A stretch of 64,000 bases of DNA from Ignavibacterium sp. (GCA_032027145.1 JAVSMP010000001.1:896903-960902), one strand, 5' to 3'; shown: positions 23,911-33,927, numbered from the stretch's first letter. Translations and numbers: made by a program. The notes: generated from the sequence alone by a model not told the origin.

Positions 23911-26900
23911 ATGAAGAACTTTTTCATTTCCTGCTTTGTTGTTTCGATCCTTTTGATAACACAAATCAATGCACAAGTCAGTGCAAAAATGTTTCAGTAT
24001 CCGGATGTTTCAAAATCACAAATTGTTTTTACATATAGTGATGATATTTGGATCGTATCAAAAGCTGGCGGAACAGCACACAAACTTACATCTGCAAAAG
24101 GTATAGAAGCTTTTGCAAGATTTTCTCCAGATGGTTCGCAAATTGCTTTTACCGGAAACTACGACGGAAATCCGGATGTTTATGTAATGCCCTCAATGGG
24201 CGGCTTGCCAAAAAGAATTACTTATCACGGAATGACTGATCGAATTGTTGATTGGTATCCGGATGGAAAATCTTTATTATTTGCTTCAACAAGGGAGAGC
24301 GGTAAACAAAGATTCAGTCAATTCTTTAAAATTTCTAAAGATGGCGGTGCAGCAGAAAAACTTCCTTTGCCTTATGCTGAATTTGGGTCTGTTTCTCCAG
24401 ATGGAAAAAAAATTGCGTTTACTACTTTATCCAGAATGTTCAGAACCTGGAAAAGATACCGCGGCGGAATGGCTGCCGATATTTATATTTTTGATCTTCA
24501 AAACAACACTTCAGAGAATATCACAAACAATATTGCTAATGATGAAATTCCAATGTGGCATGAAGATAAAATTTATTTCCTTTCGGATAGAGGTGCAAAC
24601 CAAAGATATAATATCTGGGTGTATGATCTTTCAACAAAACAAAATAAACAAATAACCGATTTTGATAAGTTTGATGTTGAGTTCCCATCAATTGGCGATA
24701 ATGAAATTGTTTTTCAAGCGGGCGGATTATTATATCTTCTGGATCTTACATCCGGTAAATATTCTGAATTAAAAATTAATGTTGTAACCGATGAATCAAC
24801 CCTAATGTCAAGAAATGAAAATGTTGAAAAACTTATTCAGAATTTTTACGTTTCGTACAATGGCAGCCGAACTTTATTTGAAGCAAGAGGAGAAATCTTT
24901 TCTGTTCCTGCAGAAAACGGGACAGTAATTAATCTAACTCAATCGCCCGGAGTTGCAGAAAGATTTCCTTCGTGGTCGCCAAATGGAAAATATATTGCTT
25001 ATTTCAGCGATCGGTCAGGAGAATATCAGCTTACCGTTCGCGATATGGAAAATCCAACCGCGGAAAAGAAATTAACTAATTTTGAATCGGGTTATCGTTA
25101 TAATACTTATTGGTCACCAGATAGCAAACAGCTTGTGTTTATAGATCAAACGATGACTATAAATTTATATGATATGGATAAAGATCAGCTTAAAAAAGTT
25201 GACAAACAAAAATGGTTGTATGAAGGCGCATTAAAACAATTTTCAATCAGCTGGTCACCCGACAGCAGATATGTTTGTTATGCAAAAGATCTTGATAACA
25301 GATCCTCGGCTATTGCAATTTATGATACGAAAGAAGGGAAGATTCATCAGGTTACTTCAGGCTATTATAACGATATGTCGCCAACTTTTGATCCCGATGG
25401 AAAATATTTGTTCTTTTTAACCAACAGAAGTTTTAAACCGATTTACAGTGACTTTGACGGAACCTGGATTTATTCTAATGCAACCCAAATTGCTTCGGTA
25501 TCACTAAGTTCTGATACTCCGTCTCTTCTATTTGCAAAAAATGATTCAACTGTTGTTAAGAAGGAAGAAGAAAAGAAATCCGATGATAAAAAGGGTGAGA
25601 CAAAGAAAGATGAGAAAAAAGATGAATCAAAAGTAAAAGAAACAAAAATCAATTTTGATGGCTTTGAAGACCGGGTTGTTATTCTTTCACCTGAGGCAGG
25701 TAATTATAATAATTTAACCGCTGTTTCAGGCAAGGTAATTTATCATCATTTCCCGAACACAGGTTCTGCAGAAAAGAAAAAATCAATTGTTTATTACGAT
25801 CTTGATAAACGGGAAGAGAAAACAATTGTTGATGATGCCGATAATTTTCAGGTTTCTGCTGATGGGAAAAAGATATTGGTATTAAAACAAAAATCATTCT
25901 CGGTTGTAGATATTGCACCTGATCAGAAGCTTGATAAAAAACTTCCGACATCACAGTTGGAAATGACAGTTGTTCCGCGTGAAGAATGGAAACAGATTTT
26001 TACCGACGCATGGCGCCTGGAAAGAGACTTCTTTTATGATAAAAATATGCATGGGGTTGACTGGAATGCTATGCGCAAGCAATATGGAGCTTTGATTGAT
26101 AATGCAGTAACCCGAAGTGATGTGAATTTTATAATTGGTGAATTGATCGCTGAGCTTAATGCTTCGCATACTTATCGCGGCGGAGGGGATGAAGAACAAG
26201 CTCCGCGTAGAGCAGTTGGCTATCTTGGTATTGACTGGGAATTGAACAACGGTGCTTTTAGAATCAAGAGAATTGTAAACGGAGCCGACTGGGATACAGA
26301 AGTTCGTTCCCCTCTTTCAGCTTCAGGATTAAAAATTAAAGAAGGTGATTACATTCTTGCTGTTAACGGAGTTCCAATTGACATTACAAAAGAGCCATTT
26401 GCAGCTTTCGAGGGACTTGCAGATAAAACTGTTGATCTTTCTATAAACAACAAACCAACTTTTGATGGAGCGTGGAGTGTGGTGGTGAAGACGCTTTCAG
26501 ATGAAACAAGATTAAGAAATCTTGAATGGATTGAATCAAATAGAAAAAGGGTTGATGAAGCAACAAACGGCAAAATTGGTTATATCTATGTACCTAGCAC
26601 CGGACTTGATGGACAAACAGAACTAGTAAGACAGTTTTATGCTCAATTCAATAAAGAAGGATTAATTATTGATGAAAGATTTAATAATGGCGGACAAATT
26701 CCAGACCGCTTTATAGAACTGTTAAACAGAAAGCCGCTTGCATTTTGGGCTGTTCGGGATGGTGATAACTGGAAACATCCGGCTATTGCGAACTTTGGTC
26801 CTAAAGTAATGTTAATAAACGGCTGGAGCGGTTCCGGTGGTGATGCTTTTCCAGATTATTTCAGAAAAGCAAAACTTGGTCCATTGGTTGGATCAAGAAC

Positions 26901-27168
26901 CTGGGGTGGATTAATAGGTATTACCGGTGCACCTCAATTGATTGATGGTGGAATGATTACTGTCCCGACTTTCAGAATGTACGATCCTGATGGCGAATGG
27001 TTTAAAGAAGGGCACGGTGTTGATCCTGATATCAATGTTCCTGAAGATCCGGGAAAACTTTCAAAAGGAGTTGATGTTCAGTTAGAAAAAGGTATCGAAA
27101 CAGTATTGCAACTGCTGAAAGAAAATCCACCGGTTAATCCAAAACAACCGCCTTACGAGAAGAGATAG
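23911..27168 (+). CDS. tricorn-type protease (S41 family)
   Basis: A 1085-residue secreted peptidase of the tricorn family, which degrades peptides further after a first protease. Order of parts: signal peptide to about residue 22 (INAQ), a six- and seven-bladed beta-propeller region with repeated FSPDG/WSPDS/FDPDG motifs (to about 680), a PDZ domain (about 765-850) and the S41 serine protease core. The catalytic Ser is S975 (NGWSGSGGDAF) and His753 (NASHTY) matches the family's His. A very charged Lys/Glu/Asp stretch at about 550-580 separates the two propeller parts. Unlike archaeal tricorn it carries a signal peptide. Single gene ended by the hairpin at 27182. Confidence 0.93.
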   Translation: MKNFFISCFVVSILLITQINAQVSAKMFQYPDVSKSQIVFTYSDDIWIVSKAGGTAHKLTSAKGIEAFARFSPDGSQIAFTGNYDGNPDVYVMPSMGGLPKRITYHGMTDRIVDWYPDGKSLLFASTRESGKQRFSQFFKISKDGGAAEKLPLPYAEFGSVSPDGKKIAFTTLSRMFRTWKRYRGGMAADIYIFDLQNNTSENITNNIANDEIPMWHEDKIYFLSDRGANQRYNIWVYDLSTKQNKQITDFDKFDVEFPSIGDNEIVFQAGGLLYLLDLTSGKYSELKINVVTDESTLMSRNENVEKLIQNFYVSYNGSRTLFEARGEIFSVPAENGTVINLTQSPGVAERFPSWSPNGKYIAYFSDRSGEYQLTVRDMENPTAEKKLTNFESGYRYNTYWSPDSKQLVFIDQTMTINLYDMDKDQLKKVDKQKWLYEGALKQFSISWSPDSRYVCYAKDLDNRSSAIAIYDTKEGKIHQVTSGYYNDMSPTFDPDGKYLFFLTNRSFKPIYSDFDGTWIYSNATQIASVSLSSDTPSLLFAKNDSTVVKKEEEKKSDDKKGETKKDEKKDESKVKETKINFDGFEDRVVILSPEAGNYNNLTAVSGKVIYHHFPNTGSAEKKKSIVYYDLDKREEKTIVDDADNFQVSADGKKILVLKQKSFSVVDIAPDQKLDKKLPTSQLEMTVVPREEWKQIFTDAWRLERDFFYDKNMHGVDWNAMRKQYGALIDNAVTRSDVNFIIGELIAELNASHTYRGGGDEEQAPRRAVGYLGIDWELNNGAFRIKRIVNGADWDTEVRSPLSASGLKIKEGDYILAVNGVPIDITKEPFAAFEGLADKTVDLSINNKPTFDGAWSVVVKTLSDETRLRNLEWIESNRKRVDEATNGKIGYIYVPSTGLDGQTELVRQFYAQFNKEGLIIDERFNNGGQIPDRFIELLNRKPLAFWAVRDGDNWKHPAIANFGPKVMLINGWSGSGGDAFPDYFRKAKLGPLVGSRTWGGLIGITGAPQLIDGGMITVPTFRMYDPDGEWFKEGHGVDPDINVPEDPGKLSKGVDVQLEKGIETVLQLLKENPPVNPKQPPYEKR

Positions 27169-27181
27169 GTTTAAGTAATTT

Positions 27182-27210
27182 GTCAATCCGTCTGTAAAGG
27201 GCGGATTGAC
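27182..27210 (+). terminator. terminator hairpin
   Basis: GTCAATCCGTC (27182-27192) pairs with GGCGGATTGAC (27200-27210), one G-U pair, 14 bases after the tricorn stop. It lies between convergent genes and may work in both directions. Confidence 0.7.
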
Positions 27211-27420
27211 TTAAAATCTTATTATAAAAATATTCTGAAAAAATTATTTATCATTCAGACGCAGTAAAACTCAGTTATAAATCACATCTAATCTTCTGCT
27301 AATCAGTGTGGAAATTCTGATATAGTTAGTACAATTGATAAAGTTTTGTTTTTATAATTTACTACAGTTTTGGCCCTATAGTAACTTATCTTCTTATAAG
27401 TTTCTTACTTAGTTGACAAA

Positions 27421-29142
27421 TCAAAAAGAGTTTTGCTTAACATCTTTCACAAGATATCTCTTAATTTTTTGAGTTGTGGTCTTTTCGAATTCAGTATCTC
27501 TTATATAAAACTTTCTGACCTGTTTATAAGTTGGCAGCTCTTTGTTAGCTTCTTTAATCGCATCTGAAATTATTGTGTTAACAAGTTCCGGCGTGATTTG
27601 TACTTTGTTTCTGCCGGAGTATTCTATAAAAGATTCTGCATCAGTTACAATTTGCACAGAAATAATTTCTGTATGTTTTTCGTCTTTTTCACCATATACA
27701 AGACACTCCTGAATAAATGGGCTGCGAATAAGGATATCTTCAATTTCTTCAGGATAAACATTTTCTCCGCTTTTAGAAATAATTACATTTTTCTGTCTGC
27801 CGTTAATATGTAGAAATCCATCCTTATCAAAAAACCCGATATCACCAGTTTTAAACCAGCCGTTTTCAAAAGCATCATCACTTAATTTTTGATTTTTATA
27901 ATAACCAAGCATTACACTTGCACCCTTTACAAAAATTTCACCTGAACCATGCTCGTTTGGATTATTAATCTTTACCTCCAGTCCCGGAAGCGGTAATCCT
28001 GCAGCATTATCTTTAAAACTATATAATCTGTTTAGTGCAACGATGGGTGCTGTTTCTGTTAAGCCATAACCCTGTACAAAGTTAAAGCCGAGTTCGCGCA
28101 GTCCTTTTGCAACCTTGGGATCTGGTGCAGCACCGCCTGCAATAAATAATCTGATTGAACCTCCAAATTTTTCATGCAGTTCTTTGAACACTAATTTTTT
28201 AGATCCTTTCCAGCCGATTGATTGTAAAAAATTAGTTACAGAAACAAGCGGGGGAACAATTTTGGATTTTAATTTGTCTTCCTGAATTCCCTTATATATT
28301 TTCTTAAACATTTTATCATATAACAAAGGCACACCAAGCAGGATGGTAGCTTTAACTTTTTGCAGATCATCTACAACTGTTTTTAAAGATTGAGCATAGT
28401 GAGCAGAGCTTCCGGTATAAAGCGGGCAAAGCAGTCCGCAGGTGCATTCATATTTATGATGTATCGGAAGAACAGAAAGAAATTTATCTTCGGGAGTAAT
28501 TTCTATCATACTTGTCATAGCCATAAGATTTGCAGCAAGATTTTTTTGAGTAAGCATTACTCCTTTTGCCCTGCCTAAAGAACCCGAAGTAAATATTATT
28601 TCGCAGATTGCATTTGGATCAATATAAGGCAGACGGTCAATTATCGGGTTTTGTTTTTCAATCATTCTGCTCATTGAAAATATATCATCACGGTCTTCAT
28701 TAGAATCCATATTGATATAATATTTAAGATTTATAAGTGAATCTCTTTTATCCTTCATTAAAGGTTCAAAAGAATCAGAAAAAATAATCGCCTTTGCATC
28801 AGACTCGTGTATAATATTCAGCATTTCATTTTGATTGAGATTTTTATCCAGCGGCACAGCCACCATATTAAAGCACATAGTAGTAAGATATGATAATGAC
28901 CATTGAACTCTGTTTTCGCTTATAATTGCGATATGGTCTCTTTCTTTAATCCCAATTTCAAAAAGTGACTTTCCAAATCTTACAACATAATTGTAAAGCT
29001 GTTTATATGTTACGCTTGTAATCGGTGTTAAATTCAAATCTTCTAATGCAAGTTTATCTGAGTATTCTTTTACAGACCTGAGAAGCATTTCCTGAATTGA
29101 ATTGATATTTGGAACCTGATAAGTTGGATAATTTTTAATCAT
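27421..29142 (-). CDS. AMP-dependent acyl-CoA synthetase
   Basis: A 573-residue adenylate-forming enzyme of the long-chain fatty acid-CoA ligase type, which activates a carboxylic acid with ATP and CoA. I start it at ATG 29142, with AAAGGGAATTAAA upstream; longer in-frame starts run into the DUF3365 gene. Motifs: the P-loop reads TSGSLGRAKGVML, where most relatives have a Pro before Lys; QGYGLTETAP and GWFKTGDIGFFDKDGFLHINGR are typical; the C-terminal lysine region is KIKRYLVKD. The changed P-loop may lower or alter adenylation. It follows the haem lipoprotein gene by 13 bases and both are probably co-transcribed. Confidence 0.92.
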   Translation of the reverse strand: MIKNYPTYQVPNINSIQEMLLRSVKEYSDKLALEDLNLTPITSVTYKQLYNYVVRFGKSLFEIGIKERDHIAIISENRVQWSLSYLTTMCFNMVAVPLDKNLNQNEMLNIIHESDAKAIIFSDSFEPLMKDKRDSLINLKYYINMDSNEDRDDIFSMSRMIEKQNPIIDRLPYIDPNAICEIIFTSGSLGRAKGVMLTQKNLAANLMAMTSMIEITPEDKFLSVLPIHHKYECTCGLLCPLYTGSSAHYAQSLKTVVDDLQKVKATILLGVPLLYDKMFKKIYKGIQEDKLKSKIVPPLVSVTNFLQSIGWKGSKKLVFKELHEKFGGSIRLFIAGGAAPDPKVAKGLRELGFNFVQGYGLTETAPIVALNRLYSFKDNAAGLPLPGLEVKINNPNEHGSGEIFVKGASVMLGYYKNQKLSDDAFENGWFKTGDIGFFDKDGFLHINGRQKNVIISKSGENVYPEEIEDILIRSPFIQECLVYGEKDEKHTEIISVQIVTDAESFIEYSGRNKVQITPELVNTIISDAIKEANKELPTYKQVRKFYIRDTEFEKTTTQKIKRYLVKDVKQNSF

Positions 29143-29155
29143 TTTAATTCCCTTT

Positions 29156-29740
29156 TTATAAAGTTTTAATAATAGAAACTGCGCCGCGAAGTTCATCTTT
29201 TTGATATCCGGTAGCTTTATCATCAGGATATCTTGAACTAATGATGCTTTTAACATCCGGGCTGATATTTTCATTACTGCCATGACAATTAAGACAAAGT
29301 GGCTGAACGGTAATTGGTTTTAAGTATCTTACTTTTTTAACTCCGCCTATTTCTTCAATCTCAATGAACTCTGAGAATTCAGTTAGTTTGCCGCTTGATT
29401 TTAACTCTTCAAAATAATGCAAAGCTTTACTTTCATACTTATCCGGAACACTATTTTGATTTCTGTTTTTAAATGTAACTCTTTTTATAAAAATTCCTTT
29501 CTTTACACCATAATCGTTAGTAAGAACCAGAGCAGTATCAGAACAAACATTAACGGCAGCAGCGATTCCGTGTGTTTGAATTTCTTTCACAAGAACATCT
29601 TTGAGAGATTCTAAAAATTCCTTAGCATCTTTTCTGAGTCCGTCTTTTATTTTGTCGGTTAATGCAGGCTGGGATTTATCACTACAGGCTGTAGAAATCA
29701 AAAGGAAAACAAGTAAAGCAAGCAAAAGGATTTCTTTCAT
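29156..29740 (-). CDS. DUF3365 c-type haem lipoprotein
   Basis: A 194-residue envelope protein of the DUF3365 (Tll0287-like) family. The signal MKEILLLALLVFLLISTAC leaves Cys19 for lipid attachment, though the residue three before it is Ser. One haem-binding CxxCH is present as CLNCHGS in the C-terminal half. The central part (VNVCSDTALVLTNDYG, IFIKRVTFKNRNQNSVPDKYE) is the family's PAS-like sensing fold. Members are thought to sense or carry electrons. It is the first gene of a two-gene unit with the acyl-CoA synthetase; the functional link is unknown. Confidence 0.85.
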   Translation of the reverse strand: MKEILLLALLVFLLISTACSDKSQPALTDKIKDGLRKDAKEFLESLKDVLVKEIQTHGIAAAVNVCSDTALVLTNDYGVKKGIFIKRVTFKNRNQNSVPDKYESKALHYFEELKSSGKLTEFSEFIEIEEIGGVKKVRYLKPITVQPLCLNCHGSNENISPDVKSIISSRYPDDKATGYQKDELRGAVSIIKTL

Positions 29741-29851
29741 AGCACTCTCTCCTGATTGTAAAAAAATATCAAATCCTCACTGTAATTTAATAATAATATA
29801 ATACGATTAAGAAATATTTTTTAAGTTTGGATTTAAAATCGCTTTAATATT

Positions 29852-31180
29852 TTGAAAACTGGAAAACTTCTGACCCAAAAAGCAATATTCAGATTCTGGC
29901 TGCCACTGGCTATAACCTGGCTTATGATGTCCGTTGAAGGACCATATCTTTCAGCTCTTATTGCGAGACTGCCAGAGCCTGAGTTTAATCTTGCTGCTTA
30001 TGGAATCGCTTTTTCTTTGGCTATGATTTTTGAAGCCCCTGTAATAATGATGATGAGCGCTTCGACTGCATTAGTTACAAATTATAAATCGTTTAAACAA
30101 TTACGCCGATTTAATTACTTGCTGATTTTTCTGCTAACCGCTTTATTAAGTCTCTTTTGTGTACCTGGAATTTTTTATTTAATTACAGAAAAACTAATCG
30201 GTTTACCTGCTGAAGTTTCTCATCTTACTTACATTGCTGTTATAATTTTAATTCCCTGGCCCGGAGCAATTGGCTTCAGAAGATTTTATCAAGGGATATT
30301 AATAACACATGGATTAACAAAATTAGTGGCATACGGAACGGTAATCCGACTTACATCAATGTCGTTAACTGCTTTTTTATTTTTCATTTTTACAAATGTG
30401 CCGGGAGTAGTTGTAGGCGCAGCAGCATTATCAACAGCAGTATTATGTGAGGCGGTTGCCAGTAAAATGATGGCTTCCAAAATTGTTTCCAAAATAAAAT
30501 CTGAAACTGAAGCTGTTGATTCAACACTGACACAAAAGAGTATTTTGAGATTTTATTATCCGCTTGCTCTAACTTCTTTACTTACATTAGGTATTCAGCC
30601 ATTTGTTACTTTTTTTATCGGGCAGAGCAGAATGGCAATTGAATCGTTTGCAGTAATGCCGGTGGTAACATCACTTGTATTCATTTTTCGTGCTTTCGGA
30701 TTATCTTACCAGGAAGTGGTAATAGCATTATCAGGTGATAATTTTATTAATCATAAAAGATTAAGAAACTTTGCAGCCAAGCTTGCAGTATTTTCTGCCG
30801 GCAGTTTAATGTTAGTTGCCTTTTCACCGTTATCAGAAATTTGGTTTAATAATATTTCCGGTCTCTCAGATTCACTTACAGTGTTTGCCAGAACTCCACT
30901 GAAAATAATGTCCTTTTTCCCCGTGCTTACGGTTTTAGTCAGTTTTCAAAGAGCTATCCTGGTTAAGGCAAAACAGACTAAACAAATTACTTATGGTACC
31001 GCTATAGAGTTTTTGGGAATAATGATAGTTGTTGCCATCAGCATAAAATATTTCTGGCTAGTAGGAGCAGTTGCAGCTACTATTGCTTTTGCAGCCGGAA
31101 GAATTGCTGCCTGCGCTTATTTGCTGATACCATCAAAAAAGGCACTGAAGCTTAATACAGGTCTTATTCAACGAGCTTAA
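29852..31180 (+). CDS. MATE/MOP superfamily transporter
   Basis: A 442-residue inner membrane protein with about 12 hydrophobic segments arranged as two similar halves (each starts with an F.FWLPLA or LRFYYPLALTSL element), the design of the MOP flippase/MATE exporter superfamily. It resembles the ANKH-like group more than classical drug exporters, judged from the N-terminal WLMMSVEGPYLSALIARLPE stretch. The substrate is unknown. The start is TTG 29852 without a clear SD. Its 3' end overlaps the convergent nitroreductase gene by 17 bases. Confidence 0.8.
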   Translation: MKTGKLLTQKAIFRFWLPLAITWLMMSVEGPYLSALIARLPEPEFNLAAYGIAFSLAMIFEAPVIMMMSASTALVTNYKSFKQLRRFNYLLIFLLTALLSLFCVPGIFYLITEKLIGLPAEVSHLTYIAVIILIPWPGAIGFRRFYQGILITHGLTKLVAYGTVIRLTSMSLTAFLFFIFTNVPGVVVGAAALSTAVLCEAVASKMMASKIVSKIKSETEAVDSTLTQKSILRFYYPLALTSLLTLGIQPFVTFFIGQSRMAIESFAVMPVVTSLVFIFRAFGLSYQEVVIALSGDNFINHKRLRNFAAKLAVFSAGSLMLVAFSPLSEIWFNNISGLSDSLTVFARTPLKIMSFFPVLTVLVSFQRAILVKAKQTKQITYGTAIEFLGIMIVVAISIKYFWLVGAVAATIAFAAGRIAACAYLLIPSKKALKLNTGLIQRA

Positions 31181-31793
31181 AAATTTCGTTAAAGTCTTTC
31201 TTTTCCCTTTGTTTGTTAATTTCTCTTGGCTTTCCAATAGCTACACAAGCAGCTAAAGTATTAGGAGTTTTAACGCCAAGTATTTGCTCTAATTCATCTC
31301 TTGCAATAAGTAATCCTGATAACCAGCAAGCTCCATAACCCAAATCAAATGCTGATAGAATTAAATTTTCTACTGCAGCACCTATTGATTGAATATTCGG
31401 ATAGTTTCTTAATTTGTCAACATCTTCCAGACTCAGTTCACGCCCTTTTAACAGCTCTTCAACAACGGTTTTGTATTGGCTCATCTCAACAGCAATTAAT
31501 ACAGGTGCATCCATAAAGAAGGTAGAAAATCTAAGTACTTTTGCCTGAGCAAACATTTTTTCTTCATTGTTCTCATGTGGAAAATAATCAAGCACTTTCT
31601 CCTGAACTATTTTTCCCATTTGGTCAATTACGTCTCTATTAGTAATTGCTATAAACTTCCAGGGCTGTGAATTATTTATGCTTGGTGCAAGTCCGGCTCT
31701 TCTTATTATTTCTTTTATATCTTCAACTGGAATTTTTTCATCAGTAAACATTCTGATACTTGCACGTTTTTCAATTACTTCTTTTAATTCCAT
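31164..31793 (-). CDS. nitroreductase family protein
   Basis: A 209-residue flavin-dependent reductase. I start it at ATG 31793 (MELKEVIEKRASIRMF), which has AGGAGAG at good distance; the frame is open upstream but that part is not protein-like. Family marks are RASIRMF at the N-terminus (FMN phosphate binding), AGLAPSINNSQPWKFIAI (flavin contact), LGYGACWLSG and the final AIGKPRE. Such enzymes reduce nitro compounds or quinones with NAD(P)H. Transcribed divergently from msrB with a 112-base gap that must hold both promoters. Confidence 0.92.
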   Translation of the reverse strand: MELKEVIEKRASIRMFTDEKIPVEDIKEIIRRAGLAPSINNSQPWKFIAITNRDVIDQMGKIVQEKVLDYFPHENNEEKMFAQAKVLRFSTFFMDAPVLIAVEMSQYKTVVEELLKGRELSLEDVDKLRNYPNIQSIGAAVENLILSAFDLGYGACWLSGLLIARDELEQILGVKTPNTLAACVAIGKPREINKQREKKDFNEIFKLVE

Positions 31794-31905
31794 ATTAACT
31801 CTCCTGTTGATAAAATTATTGAGTTGATAATTATCATTTATATGAAAATATTCTAAATAAAACTTTGTATTTTGTTTACAAATATAACCAAGATATACAT
31901 CTAAT

Positions 31906-32448
31906 ATGAACAAGATTATTTATGTATTCATTGTTATTGTTGCAGGCGTAATCTTATGGTTGTTATTAGAACCAACGTATCCCGAACATAAAAGAATATT
32001 TAACAACCATAGTGAAAGTGATACCTTAAATCCGAAAGAAAAAAATATGGAACAAAAAATCATAAAGACTGAAGAAGAATGGAAAAAAGAATTAACCCCC
32101 GAAGAATATAATATCTTAAGAGAAAAGGGAACTGAGCGTCCTTTTACTGGAAAGTATTGGGATCATTTTGAAATTGGTATTTATATTTGTGCTGCCTGCG
32201 GAGCTGAACTGTTTGCATCAGATACAAAGTTTGAATCCAGCTGTGGTTGGCCAAGTTATTTTCAGCCAATTGACAGCAGCCGGATAATCTACAAAGAAGA
32301 TAGAAGCTTCGGAATGATAAGAACAGAAGTAATGTGTGCCAGATGTGGTGGACACTTGGGGCATGTTTTTGATGACGGACCACCGCCAACAGGACTAAGG
32401 TATTGTATTAACTCTGGTTCAATGAAATTCATTTCAAAGAAAAAATAA
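31906..32448 (+). CDS. msrB: peptide-methionine (R)-S-oxide reductase, membrane-anchored
   Basis: MsrB repairs oxidised methionine (R form) in proteins. This 180-residue version has an N-terminal hydrophobic anchor ([18 protein letters not shown]) and a linker before the catalytic domain (from about residue 52), so it acts outside the cytoplasm. The structural zinc ligands are in CAAC and CARC, the substrate region is [12 protein letters not shown], and the catalytic Cys is C167 in RYCINSGS. The resolving step would need thioredoxin-type reductants in the envelope, of which several are encoded in this window. No MsrA domain is fused. Confidence 0.95.
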   Translation: MNKIIYVFIVIVAGVILWLLLEPTYPEHKRIFNNHSESDTLNPKEKNMEQKIIKTEEEWKKELTPEEYNILREKGTERPFTGKYWDHFEIGIYICAACGAELFASDTKFESSCGWPSYFQPIDSSRIIYKEDRSFGMIRTEVMCARCGGHLGHVFDDGPPPTGLRYCINSGSMKFISKKK

Positions 32449-32505
32449 TTTAAATAAAAATCATATCTTGCATCTTTTAATTTCTCAAAATATCAGAGGT
32501 TAATA

Positions 32506-33861
32506 TTGTCTGCTACAAATAATCCGACTGTTGACCAATCAACAGCAAAACTGGGATGGAAATTTCCTAAAGATTTTTGGCTAGCTAATTTAATGGAGCT
32601 ATGTGAAAGAGCTGCTTATTATGGCTTTTTCATTTTGCTTACTGTTTATCTGACTGATTTGGTTGGATTTGATGATTTATGGGGCAATACAATAGCAGGA
32701 CTTTTTGCGGGATTTTTATATCTGCTTCCACCATTTTCAGGTGCAATAAGCGACAGGATTGGTTTTAAAAATGGACTAATACTTGCTTTTGGTTTACTTA
32801 CTATCGGATATTTTTTCCTTGGAATAACTTACTCAAAAGTATCAGTTATTTTCTTTTTAATTGTATTGATGGTTGGTGCGTCCTTTATTAAACCATTAAT
32901 AACCGGTACGGTTGCAAAAACATCTGACGAAGTAAACAGAGCAAGAGCTTTTTCAATTTTTTACTGGATTGTAAACATTGGTGCATTCAGTGGTAAAACT
33001 GTTGTCCCCTGGATCAGAAAAGGGCTTGGTCTTGAATATATTAATTTCTTTTCAGCAGGGATGTCTTTTATCGCTTTATTACTTGCTATCTTTTTATTCA
33101 GGAATCTTGAATTAAAAACCGAAAGAAAATCATTTAAAGAAATTTTAAACGCACTCATAAAAATTTTAACTAACGCAAGGCTGATTTTACTTACATTAAT
33201 TGTTTCAGGTTTCTGGCTTATTCAGGGGCAGCTTTATCAAAGCATGCCAAAATTTGTTTTAAGAATGGTGGGGAATGATGCAAACCCTGAGTGGCTTGCA
33301 AATGTTAATCCGTTTATTGTAATGGTATTTGTATTGATTGTTACACAAGCAATGAGAAAAAAATCGGCAGTAAATTCAATGCTGGTAGGAATGTTTATTA
33401 TGCCGTTATCTGCCTTCTCAATGTCACTGGGTCCCTGGCTGCAGGGAATGTTTGGTACCGAAATTCCGCTGCTCGGTATACTTTTTCATCCATACACAAT
33501 AATGATGATAGTAGGTATTGGTCTGCAAGGTTTAGCCGAATGTTTTATCTCACCAAGATTTTTAGAATTCTTCTCATTGCAGGCTCCAAAAGGTGAAGAG
33601 GGTGTGTATCTTGGCTTCAGTCATCTGCACTCTTTCATATCTTATATTGCCGGTGGAATAATTTCCGGATTCTTATTGGAAAAATACTGTCCGGATCCTA
33701 AAACATTACCTTCGGGTTTAACCGAAATTCAGAAGGCTGCATATTATACAGATGCGCATTTAATCTGGTATTACTTTGCTGCAATTGGATTAACATCTGC
33801 AATTGCATTAATTATTTACAAGTGGTATTATGATAAAAAGGATAAACAGTTAACAGTTTAG
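32506..33861 (+). CDS. POT/PTR2-family peptide transporter
   Basis: A proton-coupled oligopeptide transporter of the major facilitator superfamily, 451 residues and about 12 membrane segments. The first helix holds the POT signature ExxERxxYY as ELCERAAYY, which couples protons and binds peptide. The start is TTG 32506 with AGAGG upstream; no ATG is near. It imports di- and tripeptides, which fits the many peptidases in this window. It follows msrB by 57 bases but probably has its own start signal. The gene ends before a long bidirectional hairpin. Confidence 0.9.
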   Translation: MSATNNPTVDQSTAKLGWKFPKDFWLANLMELCERAAYYGFFILLTVYLTDLVGFDDLWGNTIAGLFAGFLYLLPPFSGAISDRIGFKNGLILAFGLLTIGYFFLGITYSKVSVIFFLIVLMVGASFIKPLITGTVAKTSDEVNRARAFSIFYWIVNIGAFSGKTVVPWIRKGLGLEYINFFSAGMSFIALLLAIFLFRNLELKTERKSFKEILNALIKILTNARLILLTLIVSGFWLIQGQLYQSMPKFVLRMVGNDANPEWLANVNPFIVMVFVLIVTQAMRKKSAVNSMLVGMFIMPLSAFSMSLGPWLQGMFGTEIPLLGILFHPYTIMMIVGIGLQGLAECFISPRFLEFFSLQAPKGEEGVYLGFSHLHSFISYIAGGIISGFLLEKYCPDPKTLPSGLTEIQKAAYYTDAHLIWYYFAAIGLTSAIALIIYKWYYDKKDKQLTV

Positions 33862-33870
33862 AATCATCAC

Positions 33871-33911
33871 GAGTGAAGCGAAGCGATCAATCAGATTGCT
33901 TCACTTCATTC
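33871..33911. terminator. 18-bp hairpin between convergent genes
   Basis: 33871-33888 and 33894-33911 pair over 18 bases with three G-U pairs and a five-base loop. The arms contain GTGAAGCGAAGCGATC-type sequence, the kind of GAAGC-rich hairpin that is scattered through genomes of this and other phyla. It separates the POT transporter gene from the convergent S9 peptidase gene. Confidence 0.7.
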
Positions 33912-33927
33912 GCAATGATAAAAGAAA

